A stretch of 62,595 bases of DNA, from the NCBI GenBank assembly GCA_015067925.1, contig SVLN01000005.1, forward strand, positions 1-62,595, in the 5' to 3' direction. The translations under genes were made by a program, and so were the position numbers. Shown here piece by piece: positions 49,304-57,467 of the stretch. This stretch comes from Oscillospiraceae bacterium (GTDB lineage Bacteria; Bacillota; Clostridia; Oscillospirales; Oscillospiraceae). The notes beneath the pieces are model-generated. The model did no database searches. It was not told the DNA's origin and saw only the letters and a program-made list of their open reading frames with translations. Position 1 is the stretch's first letter. Each line of letters starts with the position of its first letter.

Positions 49304-50269
49304 ATGCAGTGGCTGGAACTGACCATTCAAACCACCAACGTCGGAATCGAGCTGATCGGAAGCCGTCTGACCGCCCTTGGTTTTGACAGCTTTATTATTG
49401 ACGACGAAGCGGACTTCAGACAGTTTCTGGAGGAAAACCGCAAATATTGGGATTACGTGGACGAGCAGCTGGACGAGGCCATGCGCGGCCTGTGTCAGAT
49501 CCGGCTCTACCTGGAAGACGGTCCCGACGCGCCCGGGAGCGTAAAGACCCTGCGCGCGGAGCTCGATGCGCTGGCAGAGGCCTTCCCCATGATGGGAACG
49601 CCCGTGCTGCGCATCGACAATCAGCGGGACGAGGACTGGGAGAACAACTGGAAACAGTACTATTCTCCCCTGCCCATCGGCGAAAAGCTCCTGGTGGTTC
49701 CCCAGTGGCTGAGCCCGGAGAATCCCGAGGGCCGCATCCCCGTTATCCTGGATCCCGGTCTGACCTTTGGTACCGGCGCTCACGCCTCCACCCGTATGTG
49801 CATGCAGGCCCTGGAAAAGGCCATCGTCGGCGGAGAAATGGTGGTGGACCTGGGTTCCGGCAGCGGCATTCTCTCCATCGCCGCTCTGCGTCTGGGTGCC
49901 AAGCACGCCGTGGGCGTGGACATTGACGAAAAGGCCGAGGACGTGGCCCGCGAGAACGCCGCCTACAACGATCTGCACGCAGACCGTTTCACCGCCATGA
50001 CCGGCAACGTACTCGAAGACGAAGGCCCCATCGCGGCGCTGTGCCCCGATGGCTATGATGTGGTGCTGGCCAACATTGTGGCCGACGTCATCATTCCTCT
50101 GGCTCCCCATGTGGGCGCTCTGGGCAAGAAGGGCGGCACGTTTATCTGCTCCGGCATTCTCTCCTCCCGTCTTGCTGAAGTGGAAGCTGCGCTTGCCGAG
50201 GCCGGTCTGACCATCACCGATCGCTACCGCTCCGATGACGACTGGTGCTGCCTGAGAGCCGATATTTAA
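49304..50269 (+). CDS. prmA: Ribosomal protein L11 methyltransferase
   Basis: A 321-aa enzyme that trimethylates ribosomal protein L11. The N-terminal part is the L11-binding domain; the C-terminal SAM domain shows D-P-G-L-T-F-G-T-G-A-H-A-S-T-R, V-V-D-L-G-S-G-S-G-I-L-S-I-A-A and V-L-A-N-I-V-A-D-V-I, which are diagnostic for PrmA. The ATG at 49304 follows AAAGGAGG. The next gene begins 21 bp downstream and is probably co-transcribed. Confidence 0.95.
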   Translation: MQWLELTIQTTNVGIELIGSRLTALGFDSFIIDDEADFRQFLEENRKYWDYVDEQLDEAMRGLCQIRLYLEDGPDAPGSVKTLRAELDALAEAFPMMGTPVLRIDNQRDEDWENNWKQYYSPLPIGEKLLVVPQWLSPENPEGRIPVILDPGLTFGTGAHASTRMCMQALEKAIVGGEMVVDLGSGSGILSIAALRLGAKHAVGVDIDEKAEDVARENAAYNDLHADRFTAMTGNVLEDEGPIAALCPDGYDVVLANIVADVIIPLAPHVGALGKKGGTFICSGILSSRLAEVEAALAEAGLTITDRYRSDDDWCCLRADI

Positions 50270-50290
50270 CCATCAAAGGAGGCGACGTGT

Positions 50291-51304
50291 TTGCCATTCT
50301 TTTCCTTTCGCAACCGCAATTTTTTGCGCCGCCTGGGCCTTTTCTTTCTGATTTTGCTTCTGGTGCTGGCGCTGACGGCGGTGGGCGTGTTCATTTACCT
50401 GCAGCGTTTTCTGGTTTACGGCAAGGATGGCGTGTATCTGGACTTTTCCCGTCCGCCCATTGCCGAACAGCAGCCTCAACAGCAGCCCAACATCTCCTTC
50501 CCTAACACCCAGATCGTGCAGCCGGATCCGGAGGAACTGCCCAAGGACGTTTCCACCACAGTGCTTTCCGGCTACGTGGTACCCCACGATGTGCTGCAGC
50601 AGCCCCAAGTTCTGCTGGATGCCTGCCGCGCCATGAATGAACCTTGCACGCTGTTGTTCGATTTGAAGGATGGCGTGGGTAACTTCTTCTATAACAGCGC
50701 CGTGGACGGCCAGGGCGAGGACAGCCGGGATCTGCTCTCGGATGTGCTTGCAGAGCTGCAGAGTGAAGGCTTCCACCTGATTGCCCGGATCAGCGCTCTG
50801 CGGGATCGCTCCTACGGCCTTTCGAATCCGCCCTGCGGCCTGCCTTTGGCCTCGGGCGTTCTGTGGATGGACGAAGGCGGCTGCTACTGGCTGGATCCCG
50901 CCAACGACAAGGTGCAGGTCCGCCTGGTTCGTATCTGCGCCGAGCTCTTTGAGTTGGGATTCGCCGAAGTGGTGCTGAACAACTTCTACTTCCCCGAATC
51001 CAACAAGATCGTCTATAAATCCGAAGAGGCACCGGAGGACATTCTCTCCACCACCGCCCAGCGCATCCGCGACGCATTGGAGGGCAAAGGTCTGGTGAGT
51101 ATCCAACTACAGGAAGAGCAGCCGGCCATGGATCCCGGCAGTGGACGGCTCTATTGCAGCACGGAAGAGGTTCTGCATGCCCAGATGCTGCTCACGGAAA
51201 CCTCCCTCCTGGTGGAGGACCCCGCCTCCCAATTGGTGTTTCTCACAGATTCCCGCGATACCCGCTTCGACGGCTACAGCTTGCTGCGCAGCTGGGATGA
51301 ATAA
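50291..51304 (+). CDS. Membrane-anchored DUF4015-type putative glycoside hydrolase, possibly degenerate
   Basis: A 337-aa protein with an N-terminal transmembrane anchor (about residues 13-37), a proline/glutamine-rich linker and an extracellular domain. The domain follows DUF4015: L-L-F-D-L-K-D-G-V-G-N-F-F-Y-N-S, then H-L-I-A-R-I-S-A-L-R-D, then G-V-L-W-M-D-E-G-G-C-Y-W-L-D-P, then E-L-G-F-A-E-V-V-L-N-N-F-Y-F-P. Family members usually have F-D-E-I-x-F-D-Y-x-R-F-P at the last place, so the acidic residue is N and the arginine is Y here, and catalysis may be lost. The start is a TTG eight bases after AGGAGG; no ATG or GTG lies in a better place. Confidence 0.75.
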   Translation: MPFFSFRNRNFLRRLGLFFLILLLVLALTAVGVFIYLQRFLVYGKDGVYLDFSRPPIAEQQPQQQPNISFPNTQIVQPDPEELPKDVSTTVLSGYVVPHDVLQQPQVLLDACRAMNEPCTLLFDLKDGVGNFFYNSAVDGQGEDSRDLLSDVLAELQSEGFHLIARISALRDRSYGLSNPPCGLPLASGVLWMDEGGCYWLDPANDKVQVRLVRICAELFELGFAEVVLNNFYFPESNKIVYKSEEAPEDILSTTAQRIRDALEGKGLVSIQLQEEQPAMDPGSGRLYCSTEEVLHAQMLLTETSLLVEDPASQLVFLTDSRDTRFDGYSLLRSWDE

Positions 51305-51310
51305 GCATGA

Positions 51311-51343
51311 AAAAAAGAGCCTCCCATCGGGAGGCTCTTTTTT
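51311..51343. terminator. Bidirectional terminator between the DUF4015-like gene and the first MATE gene
   Basis: AAAAGAGCCTCCC and GGGAGGCTCTTTT are perfect 13-base arms with a three-base loop, with A- and T-tracts outside. Confidence 0.85.
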
Positions 51344-51350
51344 ATTGGGT

Positions 51351-52751
51351 TTATTCTTCCTCTGCTTCCGCCGGAGCAGGAACAACCTTGCGCACCTGAA
51401 CGAAGCGCTTCCAATTGCCCTTCCACAGATAGAGCATGTACAGCACGCTCACCACGAAGAAGAAGCCGTTGCTGGCCCAAATCAGGCCCTGCCAATGGCC
51501 GGTACGAACCGCGAAGAAGTAGCACATTGCCACGCGGGCTGCGATGCCGATGAAGGAGATGTACATGATCGGCTTGGTGGCGGATGCGCCCTGCAGCACG
51601 CCGCCCAGGGAGACCTGCAGCGCGTGGAAGGCATAGAACAATGCCGCCAGACGGATGGCCTCCGCCGCCATGACAATAACAGGCTCTTCACTGACGAAGA
51701 TGCGGCACAAATGCTCTGCAAAGATAATGCACACCACAGAGACCACCAGGCTCAGGCCGATGATCACAGCAGAAATCTTCTTGATGCCCTCGTTGCAGCG
51801 CTTGTCCTCACGGGCGCCCATATTCTGACCGACGAACATGGTCAGGGCGGTACCGAAGGCGTTGACCGCCTGCAGAGCAAACTGGTCGACCTTCTGCATA
51901 ATGGAGTTGGCGGCCACCAAAACTTCGCCGAAGCTGTTGGAGAAGGTCTGGATGATCATGGTACCGATGGAGGTAACCAGACGGTTGAGGGTGCTGGGGA
52001 TCGCAATGCGCAGAATCATCTTGAGAATGTCAAAGTCAATGCGGAAGGTCTTGCGGGTAACTCTGACACCGTACTTGCCGCTGAACATACGGAAAATCAC
52101 GCAGATGCCGCTGATCATCTGGGAAATGACGGTTGCCAGGGCAACGCCGGCCACATCCCATTGCAGGCCCACCACGAACACCAGGTCAAGGATCGTGTTC
52201 AGAATGGCACAAAGCATCAATGCGTAGGTCGGCCACTTGGAGTCGCCCAGACCGCGCAGCATGTTGGAACCCATGAAATAATACAGCTGGCCAATATAGC
52301 CGCAGGCAGTGATGCGCAGATATCTGATCGCCATATTGAGAATTGCATCCGGCGTATTCATTAGCACCAATAGAGGCTTTGCGATCAATTGACCGATTAT
52401 TATCATACTGCCGCCCACCAGGAAGCCGCCCATGTAGGCGGTAATTACAGCGGCCGACAGGCGTTCTTCCTGTTTTGCGCCGAACATCTGCGCAGTGATA
52501 ACACCGCAGGATGCACCAAAACCGGCAAAGACCGCCATACATACCATGGAAATGGAGAAGCAGCAGCCCACCGCCGCCAGGGCGTTGGCGCCGACAAACT
52601 GGCCCACCACGATGGTATCCACCACGTTATACATGGCATTGAAGATGTTGCCCAGCATGGCCGGAATGGCGAACATAACCACCGGTTTAATAATTGGGCC
52701 CTTTGTAAAATCCGTTTGCTTCGCTCTTCCGCGAAGACTTCCTGCAGCCAT
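51351..52751 (-). CDS. MATE-family multidrug/metabolite efflux transporter (1 of 3)
   Basis: A 466-aa protein with twelve predicted transmembrane helices. The MATE pattern is clear: P-A-M-L-G-N-I-F-N-A-M-Y-N-V-V-D-T-I-V-V-G in helix 1-2 and G-A-N-A-L-A-A-V-G. It is a Na+- or H+-driven exporter of toxic or metabolic compounds; the substrate is unknown. It has its own promoter (52788-52815) and terminator. It is closely related in sequence to the two following genes, which suggests old tandem duplication. Confidence 0.93.
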   Translation of the reverse strand: MAAGSLRGRAKQTDFTKGPIIKPVVMFAIPAMLGNIFNAMYNVVDTIVVGQFVGANALAAVGCCFSISMVCMAVFAGFGASCGVITAQMFGAKQEERLSAAVITAYMGGFLVGGSMIIIGQLIAKPLLVLMNTPDAILNMAIRYLRITACGYIGQLYYFMGSNMLRGLGDSKWPTYALMLCAILNTILDLVFVVGLQWDVAGVALATVISQMISGICVIFRMFSGKYGVRVTRKTFRIDFDILKMILRIAIPSTLNRLVTSIGTMIIQTFSNSFGEVLVAANSIMQKVDQFALQAVNAFGTALTMFVGQNMGAREDKRCNEGIKKISAVIIGLSLVVSVVCIIFAEHLCRIFVSEEPVIVMAAEAIRLAALFYAFHALQVSLGGVLQGASATKPIMYISFIGIAARVAMCYFFAVRTGHWQGLIWASNGFFFVVSVLYMLYLWKGNWKRFVQVRKVVPAPAEAEEE

Positions 52752-52787
52752 TGCGCAGTCCTCCTATCTTTTTCATCTACATTCTTT

Positions 52788-52815
52788 AGTATACACGCTC
52801 AACGATTTTTTTCAA
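52788..52815 (-). promoter_or_regulatory. Promoter of MATE gene 1
   Basis: TTGAAA (52810-52815) and TATACT (52788-52793) are 16 bp apart on the minus strand. Confidence 0.6.
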
Positions 52816-52883
52816 TATCGGATCAGTAGAATTTCACAACTGATTTTTGTACATTTTGCATATTGACTTTTGGAGAACACAAA

Positions 52884-52919
52884 ATAACCCGTTCAGGCAA
52901 AAAGCCCAAACGGGTTATG
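52884..52919 (-). terminator. Terminator of MATE gene 2
   Basis: ATAACCCGTT and AACGGGTTAT form a stem with a loop of about 15 bases, directly after the stop of the second MATE gene and followed by TTTTGTG on the minus strand. Confidence 0.7.
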
Positions 52920-52923
52920 ATCG

Positions 52924-54336
52924 TTATTCCTCAGTGGGGGCGGGAGCGCCGGGACCGGGTCTGCCGGGGCCTCTGCCAACCTGGACGAACTGTCTCCAGT
53001 TGCCCTTCCAGACATACAACGCAGTCAGGATCGCCATCAGAGCAAAATAGCCGTTGGTCGCCCAGAACAGGCCCTGCCAGGCACCGGTGCGCACCGCAAA
53101 GAGGTAGCACATCAGAACGCGGGCTGCGATACCGATGAAGGAGAAATACATGATGGGCTTCGTGGCGCCGGCGCCCTGCAGCACACTGGACAAGGCCATC
53201 TGCAGCGCGTGGGCCACATAGAACAGGGCAGCCAGGCGCACGGCCTCAATGCCCATGGCAATGACTTCTTCTTCGGAAACGAAGATGCGGCACAGGGGGC
53301 CTGCCAGCACAAAGCAGACGCCGGTACTCAGAAGGCCAACCACCAGAATCACCAGGGTGATCTTCCTCATGCCTTCGTTGCTGCGTTTATGCAGACCGGC
53401 ACCCAGGTTCTGGCCCACAAACATGGTAAGGGCCGTACCCATGGCCATCATGGGCATCAGGGCAAACTGGTCGATCTTTTGGGCGATGGAGTTGGTGGCG
53501 ACCAGGGTCTCGCCAAAGCCGTTGGCGAAGGACTGGATAATAACGGTACCGATGGAGGTAACCATCATATTCAGAGCGCCGGGGATGCCAATGCGAAGGA
53601 TCATCTTCAGAATACCGGTGTCGATTTTGAAGGTCTTGCGTTCAAACTTCACGCCGTAGCCGCCGGTATAGACACGGATCAGAACGGCAACGCCGCTGAC
53701 GGTCTGGGCAATGACGGTGGCCAGCGCAACACCGGCGCAATCCCAATGCAGGACCACCACAAACACCAGGTCCAGAATAATGTTCAGCGCAGAGCACAGC
53801 ACAACGGCGTAGGTGGGCCACTTGGAGTCGCCCAGGCCGCGCAGCATATTGGAACCCATGAAATAATACAGCTGGCCGGTGCAGCCCAGCAGGAAGATGC
53901 GCAGATACTGCGTTGCCATTCCCATAATGGAATCCGGGGTGTTCATAAGTTTCAGCAGCGGAACGGCGATGATCTCACCGATGATAATCATGGTCGTACC
54001 GACAATAAAGCCGCCGATGTAAGCGGTGTTGACTGTAGCAGTCAGGCGGTCATTCTGCTTGGCGCCGAACATCTGGGCCGTGAGAATACCGGAACCCATA
54101 CCGAAACCGGCGAAAACCGCCACGCAGACCATGGAAACCGCGAAGCAGCAACCAACTGCCGCCAGGGCATTGGCGCCGACGAACTGGCCCACCACGATGG
54201 TATCCACGACGTTATAAAGGGCACTGAAAATATTGCCCAGAAGGGTCGGAAGTGCAAACAGCAGCACAGGTTTGATAATTCCGCCCTGGGTAAAGTCCGT
54301 GCTCTTCGCTTTGAGCCGGATTCCTTTTGCAGCCAT
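52924..54336 (-). CDS. MATE-family efflux transporter (2 of 3)
   Basis: A 470-aa twelve-helix MATE protein that starts with a basic segment and S-T-D-F-T-Q-G-G-I-I-K-P-V-L-L-F, aligning throughout with the first and third copies. The tail is unusual, with glycine and proline repeats (G-R-G-P-G-R-P-G-P-G-A-P-A-P). It has its own promoter and terminator, so the three exporters can be regulated separately. Substrate unknown. Confidence 0.93.
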   Translation of the reverse strand: MAAKGIRLKAKSTDFTQGGIIKPVLLFALPTLLGNIFSALYNVVDTIVVGQFVGANALAAVGCCFAVSMVCVAVFAGFGMGSGILTAQMFGAKQNDRLTATVNTAYIGGFIVGTTMIIIGEIIAVPLLKLMNTPDSIMGMATQYLRIFLLGCTGQLYYFMGSNMLRGLGDSKWPTYAVVLCSALNIILDLVFVVVLHWDCAGVALATVIAQTVSGVAVLIRVYTGGYGVKFERKTFKIDTGILKMILRIGIPGALNMMVTSIGTVIIQSFANGFGETLVATNSIAQKIDQFALMPMMAMGTALTMFVGQNLGAGLHKRSNEGMRKITLVILVVGLLSTGVCFVLAGPLCRIFVSEEEVIAMGIEAVRLAALFYVAHALQMALSSVLQGAGATKPIMYFSFIGIAARVLMCYLFAVRTGAWQGLFWATNGYFALMAILTALYVWKGNWRQFVQVGRGPGRPGPGAPAPTEE

Positions 54337-54389
54337 AAAAAAGCCTCCTTAAACTCTATACCGCTCCATCTCGCCGATGGAGCATGTTT

Positions 54390-54418
54390 ATTATACACCT
54401 GCAGTTCTATTATTTCAA
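54390..54418 (-). promoter_or_regulatory. Promoter of MATE gene 2
   Basis: TTGAAA (54413-54418) and TATAAT (54390-54395) are 17 bp apart on the minus strand. Confidence 0.65.
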
Positions 54419-54460
54419 GTGCAAATTAATTACATGCTCATCATTCATCCAAGGGTAGAA

Positions 54461-54486
54461 CTCCCCTGCCCATTTGGGCAAGGGAG
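54461..54486 (-). terminator. Terminator of MATE gene 3
   Basis: CTCCCCTGCCC and GGGCAAGGGAG form a stem with one mismatch and a four-base loop, about 12 bp after the gene. T-run weak. Confidence 0.5.
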
Positions 54487-54497
54487 TGTGATTGCAA

Positions 54498-55889
54498 TTA
54501 GGCTTCAAGACCCTCTTCCGGAGCCTTGCTGACCTGAACAAATTTCTTCCAGTTGCCCTTCCAGGTGTACAGGGCATAGACAATGCTCATGACCACGTAG
54601 AACGCGTTGGTGGCCCAGAACAGGCCCTGCCATGCACCGGTGCGCACCGCAAAGAAATAGCACAAGACCACACGCAGCACGATGCCGATGGCGGAAATAA
54701 CCATCAGTGGACGGGTCGCACCCGCGCCCTCGATGGTGTAGGAGAAGCTCATGTGCAGAGAACTGAAGATGTAGAAGAATGCAATAATCTGAATCGCTTC
54801 CACGCCCACCGCGATGACGTCCGCCTCGGATACAAAGGCCCGGCAGAACAGTTCGGCACAGAAGAAGCACACCACAGCAACAACAGCACCGCAGATTGCA
54901 ATGAGTCCGGTCATGCTCTTCATGCCCTTGTTGCAGCGCGCTTCCTCTCCGGCGCCCAGGTTCTGGCCGACGAACATGGTCAGGGCCTCGCAGATTGCAA
55001 AGATGGGCATCAGGGCAAAGTTTTCCACCTTGCCAACGATGGAGTTGGCCGCAACAACCACTTCGCCGAAGCCATTGGAGTAGGCCTGAATAATCAGGGT
55101 ACCGACGGAAGTGATGAGCATATTCAATGCACCCGGGATACCGATGCGCAGAATCATCTTCAGGATCATGGGGTCAATGCGGAAGTTCTGCTTGGTGACC
55201 TTGATACCGTAGCCGCCGGTGTACACGCGGATCAGAACCGCGATGCCGCTGATGGTCTGGGCCAGAACAGTGGCCAGGGCAACACCGGCGCAGCCCATGG
55301 GGATCACGATGACAAACAGCAGGTCCAGAATGATATTCAGTACCGCGCAGATAATCAGCGCATAGGTGGGCCACTTGCTGTCACCCAGGCCGCGCAGGAT
55401 GGACGAACCCATGTAGTAGTACAGCTGAGAGGTGCAGCCCAGCAGGAAAATCCGCAGATAGTCCGTGGCCATCTCCATAATGGCTTCCGGGGTGTTCATC
55501 AGCTTCAGCAGCGGCACAGCGATGATTTCACCGACGATAATCATAATGCCGCCAATGATGAAACCGCCGATATAAGCAGTGTTGACGGTAGCTGTCAGCT
55601 GATCCATACGCTTGGCGCCAAACATCTGGGCCGTAAGAACGCCGGAACCGATGCCAAAGCCTGCAAACACAGAAATACAAATCATGGAAACAGCAAAGCA
55701 GCAGCCAACGGCCGCCAGAGCATTGGCGCCCACAAACTGGCCGACCACAATGGAGTCCACCAGATTATACATGGCATTAAAGATGTTGCCCAAAAGAACA
55801 GGAAGGGCAAACAGCAGCAGGGGTTTTACGATCGGACCACTGGTAAAGTCCGTCACCTTTGCCTTCTTTTCCTTTTTCACAGAAGCCAA
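54498..55889 (-). CDS. MATE-family efflux transporter (3 of 3)
   Basis: A 463-aa twelve-helix MATE protein beginning M-A-S-V-K-K-E-K-K-A-K-V-T-D-F-T-S-G-P. It has the G-N-I-F-N-A-M-Y-N-L-V-D-S-I-V-V-G and G-A-N-A-L-A-A-V-G stretches shared with the two downstream paralogues. It has its own promoter (55973-56001). The most likely history is duplication followed by divergence, with the three keeping the same length and orientation. Confidence 0.93.
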   Translation of the reverse strand: MASVKKEKKAKVTDFTSGPIVKPLLLFALPVLLGNIFNAMYNLVDSIVVGQFVGANALAAVGCCFAVSMICISVFAGFGIGSGVLTAQMFGAKRMDQLTATVNTAYIGGFIIGGIMIIVGEIIAVPLLKLMNTPEAIMEMATDYLRIFLLGCTSQLYYYMGSSILRGLGDSKWPTYALIICAVLNIILDLLFVIVIPMGCAGVALATVLAQTISGIAVLIRVYTGGYGIKVTKQNFRIDPMILKMILRIGIPGALNMLITSVGTLIIQAYSNGFGEVVVAANSIVGKVENFALMPIFAICEALTMFVGQNLGAGEEARCNKGMKSMTGLIAICGAVVAVVCFFCAELFCRAFVSEADVIAVGVEAIQIIAFFYIFSSLHMSFSYTIEGAGATRPLMVISAIGIVLRVVLCYFFAVRTGAWQGLFWATNAFYVVMSIVYALYTWKGNWKKFVQVSKAPEEGLEA

Positions 55890-55972
55890 TGGAATCTCCT
55901 TCTTTCACAAAAAAATAGCAACAGAACGCCCACTACAAACGTACGGCGCATTCCGCTGCATTCATTAGACAC

Positions 55973-56001
55973 ATATTACCACATTACATTGAAACGTGCA
56001 A
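55973..56001 (-). promoter_or_regulatory. Promoter of MATE gene 3
   Basis: TTGCAC (55996-56001) and TAATAT (55973-55978) are 17 bp apart on the minus strand. The -10 box is only fair. Confidence 0.45.
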
Positions 56002-56056
56002 TCGTCAAAGTGCTAATTTTTTGCTCAGTTCTCAGTTTTCCCTCTGCAAAATAACC

Positions 56057-56091
56057 AAAATCCGCAGATTGCGCGCAATCTGCGGATTTTT
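56057..56091 (-). terminator. Terminator of the MFS gene
   Basis: AAAATCCGCAGATTGC and GCAATCTGCGGATTTT form a very strong hairpin 17 bp after the gene stop. Confidence 0.8.
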
Positions 56092-56106
56092 TCCATTTAT
56101 TAGACC

Positions 56107-57336
56107 TTACTCTGCCTTTTTGCGTCTGTACTTGGGGTTTCTACCCAGAATGAACAGATACACAAGCGCCAGGGCGCACATGCAGGCGCCCACGCGCAGA
56201 CAAACCTGGTAGCTGAAGCTCGCCTGGCCTTCGCGCACAAACCAGGTGGCGATCTGACCGAACAGCACACCACCGATGGCGCTGCCCAGGTCACCGCCCA
56301 TCAGGTTGGTGGAGTTGGCTGCGCCCTTTCGCTCGGGCGGAGCGGAAACAAATGCCGCCGCCTGCAACACAGGTACGCTGCCGCCAAAGCCAAAGGAACC
56401 AATCAGCGCCGCGATCAGGCTCATAACCCAACCTGTGGAGATGGAAATCAGGAACAGATACAAGCCCAAGCAAACCAGGAACAGCAGTTCCGCCGGTACC
56501 AGGCCGTAGCGGTCAAACAGCTTGCCGCCCACCGGCCGCGCCACAAACAGCATCAGGCCCCATACCATAAAGAACACGCCGATCGTGCCAATGGGGTTTC
56601 CCTCACCGGTCTTGGCATTGAAATACACCACCAGAAACACGGCCGAGGCAGAATACGCCAAATTGAAGATCAGATTCAGAACAGCCACCGGGATCGCTTC
56701 CACGGCAACCAAGCCACGAAGAATCTGGCCCACAGACTTCTTTTCCGTGCTCATCTTTCGCTTCACGTTCGGGACAAACATGCTCAGGGTCAGCGCGATG
56801 ATCATGCTGGCCAAAGAAGCCGCAAACAGCACACCTGCGCCAAAGCTATAGAGCCATGCACCGATCATGGAAGAGAATGTAATCGCCACAGCAAGGCCCA
56901 TGCCGAACATACTGATTCCCTGTCCCATTTTCTCCTCGGGCAACATGGAGCCTGCGATGGTCATCGTAACGACTGCAGAAATACCATAGAACGCGCCGTT
57001 GAGCAGACGCACAAACATCAGCAACGGATAACTCTTGGCCAGGAAATACAGGATCATGGTGATCACCATGCCCACATAGCTCAGGGTCATGATCAGCTTG
57101 TTGTTGATGGTATCCACCAGACGACCGGCAACCGGCCGCATCACCAGCGAGGCAATGGACAGGACACTTGCCAATGCCGTAGCCTGTGCGGTGGCAATGC
57201 CGATATCCATGGCGTATTGGGTCATCATAGTGCGCAGCATCTGGAAGCACAGCGTGTCAAAGAAGTTGATGATCATCAGCAGCACAAAGGGCACTGACCA
57301 GATAGATGCGGAATTCTTTTCTTTCAATCTGGGCAT
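56107..57336 (-). CDS. Major facilitator superfamily (MFS) transporter
   Basis: A 409-aa protein with twelve predicted helices, of the drug/metabolite exporter type. The loop 2-3 motif appears as M-R-P-V-A-G-R-L-V-D and its second-half counterpart as A-R-P-V-G-G-K-L-F-D-R-Y-G. The start M-P-R-L-K-E-K-N-S-A at 57336 follows TAGGAGG; a much longer frame upstream crosses the promoter and is rejected. Substrate unknown. Single gene with promoter and terminator. Confidence 0.92.
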   Translation of the reverse strand: MPRLKEKNSASIWSVPFVLLMIINFFDTLCFQMLRTMMTQYAMDIGIATAQATALASVLSIASLVMRPVAGRLVDTINNKLIMTLSYVGMVITMILYFLAKSYPLLMFVRLLNGAFYGISAVVTMTIAGSMLPEEKMGQGISMFGMGLAVAITFSSMIGAWLYSFGAGVLFAASLASMIIALTLSMFVPNVKRKMSTEKKSVGQILRGLVAVEAIPVAVLNLIFNLAYSASAVFLVVYFNAKTGEGNPIGTIGVFFMVWGLMLFVARPVGGKLFDRYGLVPAELLFLVCLGLYLFLISISTGWVMSLIAALIGSFGFGGSVPVLQAAAFVSAPPERKGAANSTNLMGGDLGSAIGGVLFGQIATWFVREGQASFSYQVCLRVGACMCALALVYLFILGRNPKYRRKKAE

Positions 57337-57387
57337 AAGTTGTCCTCCTAAAATAATCAATGCAAACCAGCAGGCTTGAACCCGCTC

Positions 57388-57416
57388 AATATACCAGAAA
57401 TTCCCATTTCTGTCAA
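57388..57416 (-). promoter_or_regulatory. Consensus promoter of the MFS gene
   Basis: TTGACA (57411-57416) and TATATT (57388-57393) are 17 bp apart on the minus strand. Confidence 0.75.
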
Positions 57417-57433
57417 CTTTTTGCCACAAAAAG

Positions 57434-57457
57434 GCCGGGACGCGTTTGCGTCCCGGC
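57434..57457 (-). terminator. Terminator of the F420-ligase-like gene
   Basis: GCCGGGACGC and GCGTCCCGGC enclose four bases, followed by TTTTTGTGG on the minus strand. Confidence 0.8.
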
Positions 57458-57467
57458 TCTAAGAAAA

